Source of the DNA: Mastigias papua
Lineage: Eukaryota; Cnidaria; Scyphozoa; Rhizostomeae; Mastigiidae
NCBI GenBank assembly: GCA_964019165.1
Contig: OZ025277.1
Span: forward strand, 15,472,181 to 15,536,180
DNA length: 64,000 bases
Direction: 5' to 3'
A program made the position numbers and the translations under genes. Under the pieces are notes generated by a model. The model saw nothing but the letters and a program-made list of their open reading frames with translations. It searched no databases and had not been told where the DNA came from. How positions within the stretch are numbered: the stretch's first letter is position 1; every line of letters begins with the position of its first letter. Of the stretch, positions 63,851 through 64,000 are shown piece after piece.

Positions 63851-64000
63851 AATGGATCAAATTAAGCAAACTAATTAGCATCATATTAAGCACCATGTAT
63901 GTTGTTTTTGTTCATTTTACTGTTTATGATGTATTACATAATCCACCAGAAATCATCAAATGCAGCATTGAAAATACTGTTTTTTTATTTTTGGGGGTTG

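Overview
The window is eukaryotic nuclear DNA from a metazoan. It is AT-rich, with genes split by many short GT-AG introns, four animal gene types on the + strand and remnants of several transposon families. A non-vertebrate animal (for example a cnidarian or another early-branching or marine invertebrate) fits the compact introns and the transposon set. The sequence alone does not fix the taxon.

Layout. (1) 1-31609: 3' part of a giant spectrin-repeat/coiled-coil gene (nesprin- or spectraplakin-like; about 6,300 codons inside the window, 5' end off the left edge). It has a 7.8-kb mega-exon, a 3.65-kb acidic exon carrying four copies of a proline/arginine motif, and about twenty ordinary exons that mostly match one spectrin repeat each. 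(2) 31610-39812: a transposon-rich intergenic zone. It holds dispersed repeats, a decayed Tc1-like element (about 34520-35361), and an apparently complete 3.95-kb ISL2EU/PIF-Harbinger-like transposon (35519-39468) encoding a SWIM+YqaJ nuclease on + and a two-exon THAP/DDE transposase on -. (3) 39813-42472: an 8-exon TMEM163-type zinc transporter gene. (4) 43887-55675: a complete 29-exon PPP1R21 (KLRAQ / TTKRSYEDQ) gene, with an antisense LINE fragment, a 43-bp minisatellite and a hairpin in its introns. (5) 56459-59529: a complete 7-exon LETMD1 gene. (6) 60405 to the right edge: the 5' part of an unrecognised gene with basic and acidic tracts. Exon boundaries were assigned by hand from GT/AG sites, reading-phase continuity and, where possible, remembered similarity to the family.

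The host genes show no shared pathway: a cytoskeletal scaffold, a zinc transporter, an endosomal Rab5/mRNA adaptor (FERRY complex), a mitochondrial LETM1-like protein and an unknown. They are ordinary neighbours on one strand. The most system-like object is the ISL2EU-type transposon. It has two open, convergent genes 35 bp apart, about 300-bp terminal inverted repeats and a flanking AT on both sides.
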